This document shows positions 62,086-64,000 of a DNA stretch of 64,000 nucleotides, in pieces (the first letter of the stretch is position 1; every line of letters begins with the position of its first letter). Position numbers and translations under genes: made by a program. The stretch covers positions 44,425 to 108,424 of the forward strand of contig NZ_MZGV01000011.1 of the NCBI RefSeq assembly GCF_002029235.1. Direction: 5' to 3'. The DNA comes from Clostridium oryzae. GTDB lineage: Bacteria > Bacillota > Clostridia > Clostridiales > Clostridiaceae. The notes beneath the pieces were generated by a model. That model was given only the letters and a program-made list of their open reading frames with translations. It made no database searches and was not told the origin of the DNA.

Positions 62086-62377
62086 TCAATTTTTATATAA
62101 AATTGCATCATATATAACATTATCTGCAGTCATAGTTCCATCAAACTTTATATACTTAAGTTCCTCCATTAATTCCTTTAATGGCATTTTGCCTTCTCCA
62201 GGCATAATATATGAATCACTTGCTCCATCACTGTCTACAATATGCATATGATGCATTTTACTGCCCAGCTTATCAAAATAATCCATTATACTTTCGTTTT
62301 GGACATAGGGAGCAACTACGTCACACATCCTCTATAGGATTGCGCTGATAACCGGAAGTAAACATTCCTATCTTCAT
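62086..62377 (-). pseudogene. frlC: Fructoselysine 3-epimerase, broken by internal deletion
   Basis: AAGGAGTGTT precedes an ATG at 62377 that encodes MKIGMFTSGYQRNPIED, the normal FrlC start. The frame then stops (GTG TGA). From 62328 another frame gives CDVVAPYVQNESIMDYFDKL, a further segment, HHMHIVDSDGASDSYIMPGE and GKMPLKELMEELKYIKFDGT, the C-terminal quarter of FrlC. Roughly 170-180 residues from the middle of the barrel are missing and the two parts are in different frames. The last residues are also lost. FrlC interconverts fructoselysine and psicoselysine; that function is gone. Confidence 0.88.
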
Positions 62378-62505
62378 AAACAACACTCCTTCACAATTCA
62401 TATTGCTATACAAACGTTATCATAATTATGTATAAAAATTTTATGCTTTCTCACGGAAATAGATATAACATAGTATTCGATAGTAAATACTAAAAATTTT
62501 ATAAA

Positions 62506-62545
62506 ATTTACTTACCTATGCGACATGTCCCACAGGTAAGTAAAT
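62506..62545 (-). terminator. Hairpin terminator after frlB
   Basis: ATTTACTTACCT (62506-62517) pairs exactly with AGGTAAGTAAAT (62534-62545). The minus strand continues TTTATAAAATTTTT. It lies 25 bases past the frlB stop, so much of the transcript from the frlB promoter probably ends here. Confidence 0.65.
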
Positions 62546-62569
62546 ATAAATTTAATCAGTTTATATATT

Positions 62570-63595
62570 TTAGTATTCTACAAGACCACCATAGTAACGT
62601 CTATCATCAGGATTATGGTCTTTGCTTATTGATAGGTAATAGTAGAAGTATTCAAGTGGAACAAATAAAACCATAGGAGCTAACATAGGATGTAAATCAC
62701 AATTCAAATCTGCATAATCAAAAACTATGTAATCATCTGTAATTTTCTTAACAAAATTAATTGTCCTCTGTGTAGTATGTCTTGATTCATCAGTTCCAAG
62801 CATAAACACATATGGTACTCCTTTTTCAACAACTTCTAAAGGTCCATGTCTAAATTCAGCAGCATTGAGCATGGCTCCGTGAGTCCATGTAAACTCAAGC
62901 ATAGTAATAACACCTTCCTTGTAAGCTAAAGGACATAACGGGCCTGCTGCTACAGTGTATATGAATGGCCATTTACCTGCTTTTATACCTAGTTCTTTAG
63001 ACTTGTCTTCTGCAGAAACCACAAGTTCAGCAAGCACACCAGGTAATTTTTTCATATCGTCTAATATCTTACTTACTTCACTGTTTTCTTTTACTGCATT
63101 AATATATTTGCATGCTATATAGTAAGTAGATAGCAAATGAATTTCCCAGATACATTCTGCTCCATACCCTATAACGTATTCAGCAGTAGAAGATAATGGT
63201 GTGTTAGAAGGGTCTCTGGTTATACCTACAGTAATAGCCCCAGCTTCTTTTGCACGTGCGATTGAATTTACCACTTCCTCAGTCTTGCCATAATGCGAAA
63301 CTCCAACTACTACTGTTCTTTCATCTAATTTTGCTGGAGTGTTATCTAAAAAGTCAAAGCCGCTATAAGCTTCACATGGAATATCAGAATACTTTTGAAA
63401 TAACATCTTAGCAGTCTGACATGCACAAAGTGGTGATCCACAAGCTACGAAGTAAACTCTATCAACTTTTCTCTCAACCATCTTAGCAACAACTTTATCA
63501 AGTTTAGGGAAATGATTAGCCATAAGATTTTCTACTTCTTTAACCATATTGTCAGTTACTAAAAAATCAACGGTACTCTTGTCAATATTTAACAT
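62570..63595 (-). CDS. frlB: Fructoselysine-6-phosphate deglycase
   Basis: A 341-residue SIS-domain enzyme that splits fructoselysine 6-phosphate into lysine and glucose 6-phosphate. It opens LNIDKSTVDFLVTDNMVKEV and shows YFVACGSPLCACQTAKMLFQ, VVVGVSHYGKTEEVVNSIAR, TWTHGAMLNAAEFRHGPLEV and the C-terminal KDHNPDDRRYYGGLVEY. These are nearly the same as in E. coli FrlB. GAGGATGA precedes the ATG. It is the first gene of the locus with a strong promoter about 240 bases upstream. Confidence 0.95.
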   Translation of the reverse strand: MLNIDKSTVDFLVTDNMVKEVENLMANHFPKLDKVVAKMVERKVDRVYFVACGSPLCACQTAKMLFQKYSDIPCEAYSGFDFLDNTPAKLDERTVVVGVSHYGKTEEVVNSIARAKEAGAITVGITRDPSNTPLSSTAEYVIGYGAECIWEIHLLSTYYIACKYINAVKENSEVSKILDDMKKLPGVLAELVVSAEDKSKELGIKAGKWPFIYTVAAGPLCPLAYKEGVITMLEFTWTHGAMLNAAEFRHGPLEVVEKGVPYVFMLGTDESRHTTQRTINFVKKITDDYIVFDYADLNCDLHPMLAPMVLFVPLEYFYYYLSISKDHNPDDRRYYGGLVEY

Positions 63596-63798
63596 AATCT
63601 CATCCTCTTTTCTTCTTTATTTAATAGTAGAAATATTTTAACAACATAGCTGTGAGAGCTAAATTATTATTATCATTTTGTTTATTTTAGAGCTCAGCTT
63701 TCAAAAACTTGAATAGCTCTAGCTGAAGCCTTGGAGACTATTAGGCAGCATCTACATGTCCTTTGCTCAAAATTGCATATAGAAATACTTGTATAAAT

Positions 63799-63814
63799 AG
63801 TTTTCCGGTTTCAT
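63799..63814 (-). promoter_or_regulatory. Candidate catabolite-response (cre) site in the frlB leader
   Basis: Read leftward, ATGAAACCGGAAAACT resembles the cre pattern WTGNAANCGNWNNCW with a shift of one base at the end. It sits about 25-40 bases downstream of the predicted start of transcription, where CcpA can block elongation. A similar CTTGTATAAATAG element, a possible GntR site, lies at 63789-63801. The rest of the leader (63596-63798) contains an AGAGCT/AGCTCT hairpin and no gene. Confidence 0.35.
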
Positions 63815-63844
63815 ACATGTTTGCATTATTTTAAAACCAATTTT

Positions 63845-63873
63845 AGTATAGCATCGGCTAAAATGCTTGTCAA
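63845..63873 (-). promoter_or_regulatory. Strong sigma-A promoter of frlB
   Basis: Read leftward, TTGACA (complement of 63868-63873) and TATACT (complement of 63845-63850) are 17 bases apart, close to consensus. Transcription would start near 63838. The remaining 63874-64000 shows nothing I can call. Confidence 0.82.
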
Positions 63874-64000
63874 TGCATAACATATAATTATTTTTACATT
63901 TACATGCCAAATATAATAAATTCATCTCCTAAAAATTTAATAATATCAAACATGTAGTTTATAATTTTATACAGCTTATGTTATAGCTATTATGATATAC

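Noticed and set aside
63596..63840. A riboswitch in the frlB leader
   Set aside because: Only a loose AGAGCT/AGCTCT hairpin is visible, with no terminator and no conserved aptamer elements; operator-type sites are more plausible.

Overview
The window is AT-rich and reads as a chromosomal segment of a Clostridium-type Firmicute. The reasons are strong AGGAGG/GGGAGG ribosome binding sites, several TTG and GTG starts, short U-tailed terminators, and clostridial families such as the ACT plus PFL-family pair, a ClpE-type ATPase, many Drr/Nat-type ABC exporters, MarR/GntR/LytTR regulators and a fructoselysine operon. I see no rRNA, tRNA, CRISPR array, transposase or intact prophage. The species cannot be named from this sequence alone.

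Layout. 1-6.4 kb: the end of nadC, a long hairpin, a ClpE-type chaperone (minus), the ACT-domain/PFL-family pair, and DAHP synthase aroF preceded by an aromatic-rich leader peptide and a terminator that look like a ribosome-mediated attenuator. 6.4-7.35 kb: a small lipoprotein gene and the first copy of a long palindromic repeat. 7.35-14.7 kb (minus): a cobalamin-riboswitch operon, cbiP-cbiB-cobD-btuF-btuC-btuD-cobO. 14.7-17.7 kb: a D-aminopeptidase, a decayed lysozyme and two tandem secreted paralogs. 17.7-25 kb (minus): a large LuxR/MalT-like regulator, a three-gene ABC exporter, and the separate cobC-cobU-cobS cluster for the last steps of B12 synthesis. 25.2-37.5 kb (minus): an eight-gene module made of a signal-peptide membrane protein, an ABC ATPase and permease, a helical membrane protein, MoxR ATPase, DUF58 protein and two BatA-like von Willebrand factor A proteins. 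37.8-49.5 kb: a PHP hydrolase, a MarR-controlled heterodimeric ABC exporter, a rhodanese, an ABC exporter next to an unusual ABC-like/LytTR fusion, the second repeat copy, a BpsA-type branched polyamine synthase and another MarR regulator. 49.6-57.8 kb: three tiny hydrophilic proteins, an HD protein, an O-methyltransferase, a MocR regulator diverging from a GNAT protein, and an ArsR-like regulator with an ABC-2 exporter. 57.9-64 kb (minus): a fructoselysine locus, frlB-frlC(broken)-frlA-frlR-frlD plus a second GntR gene.

How the genes work together. The cobalamin operon links corrinoid uptake (BtuFCD), adenosylation (CobO) and nucleotide-loop assembly (CbiP, CobD, CbiB here; CobU, CobS, CobC about 10 kb away), and only the first cluster shows a riboswitch. 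The frl genes import fructoselysine (FrlA), phosphorylate it (FrlD) and cleave it (FrlB), while the epimerase FrlC has lost its middle. The observations most worth a second look are the putative aroF attenuator, the palindromic repeat family with copy-specific matched ends, the MoxR/VWA/ABC module, and the LytTR protein carrying an ABC domain without a Walker A motif.
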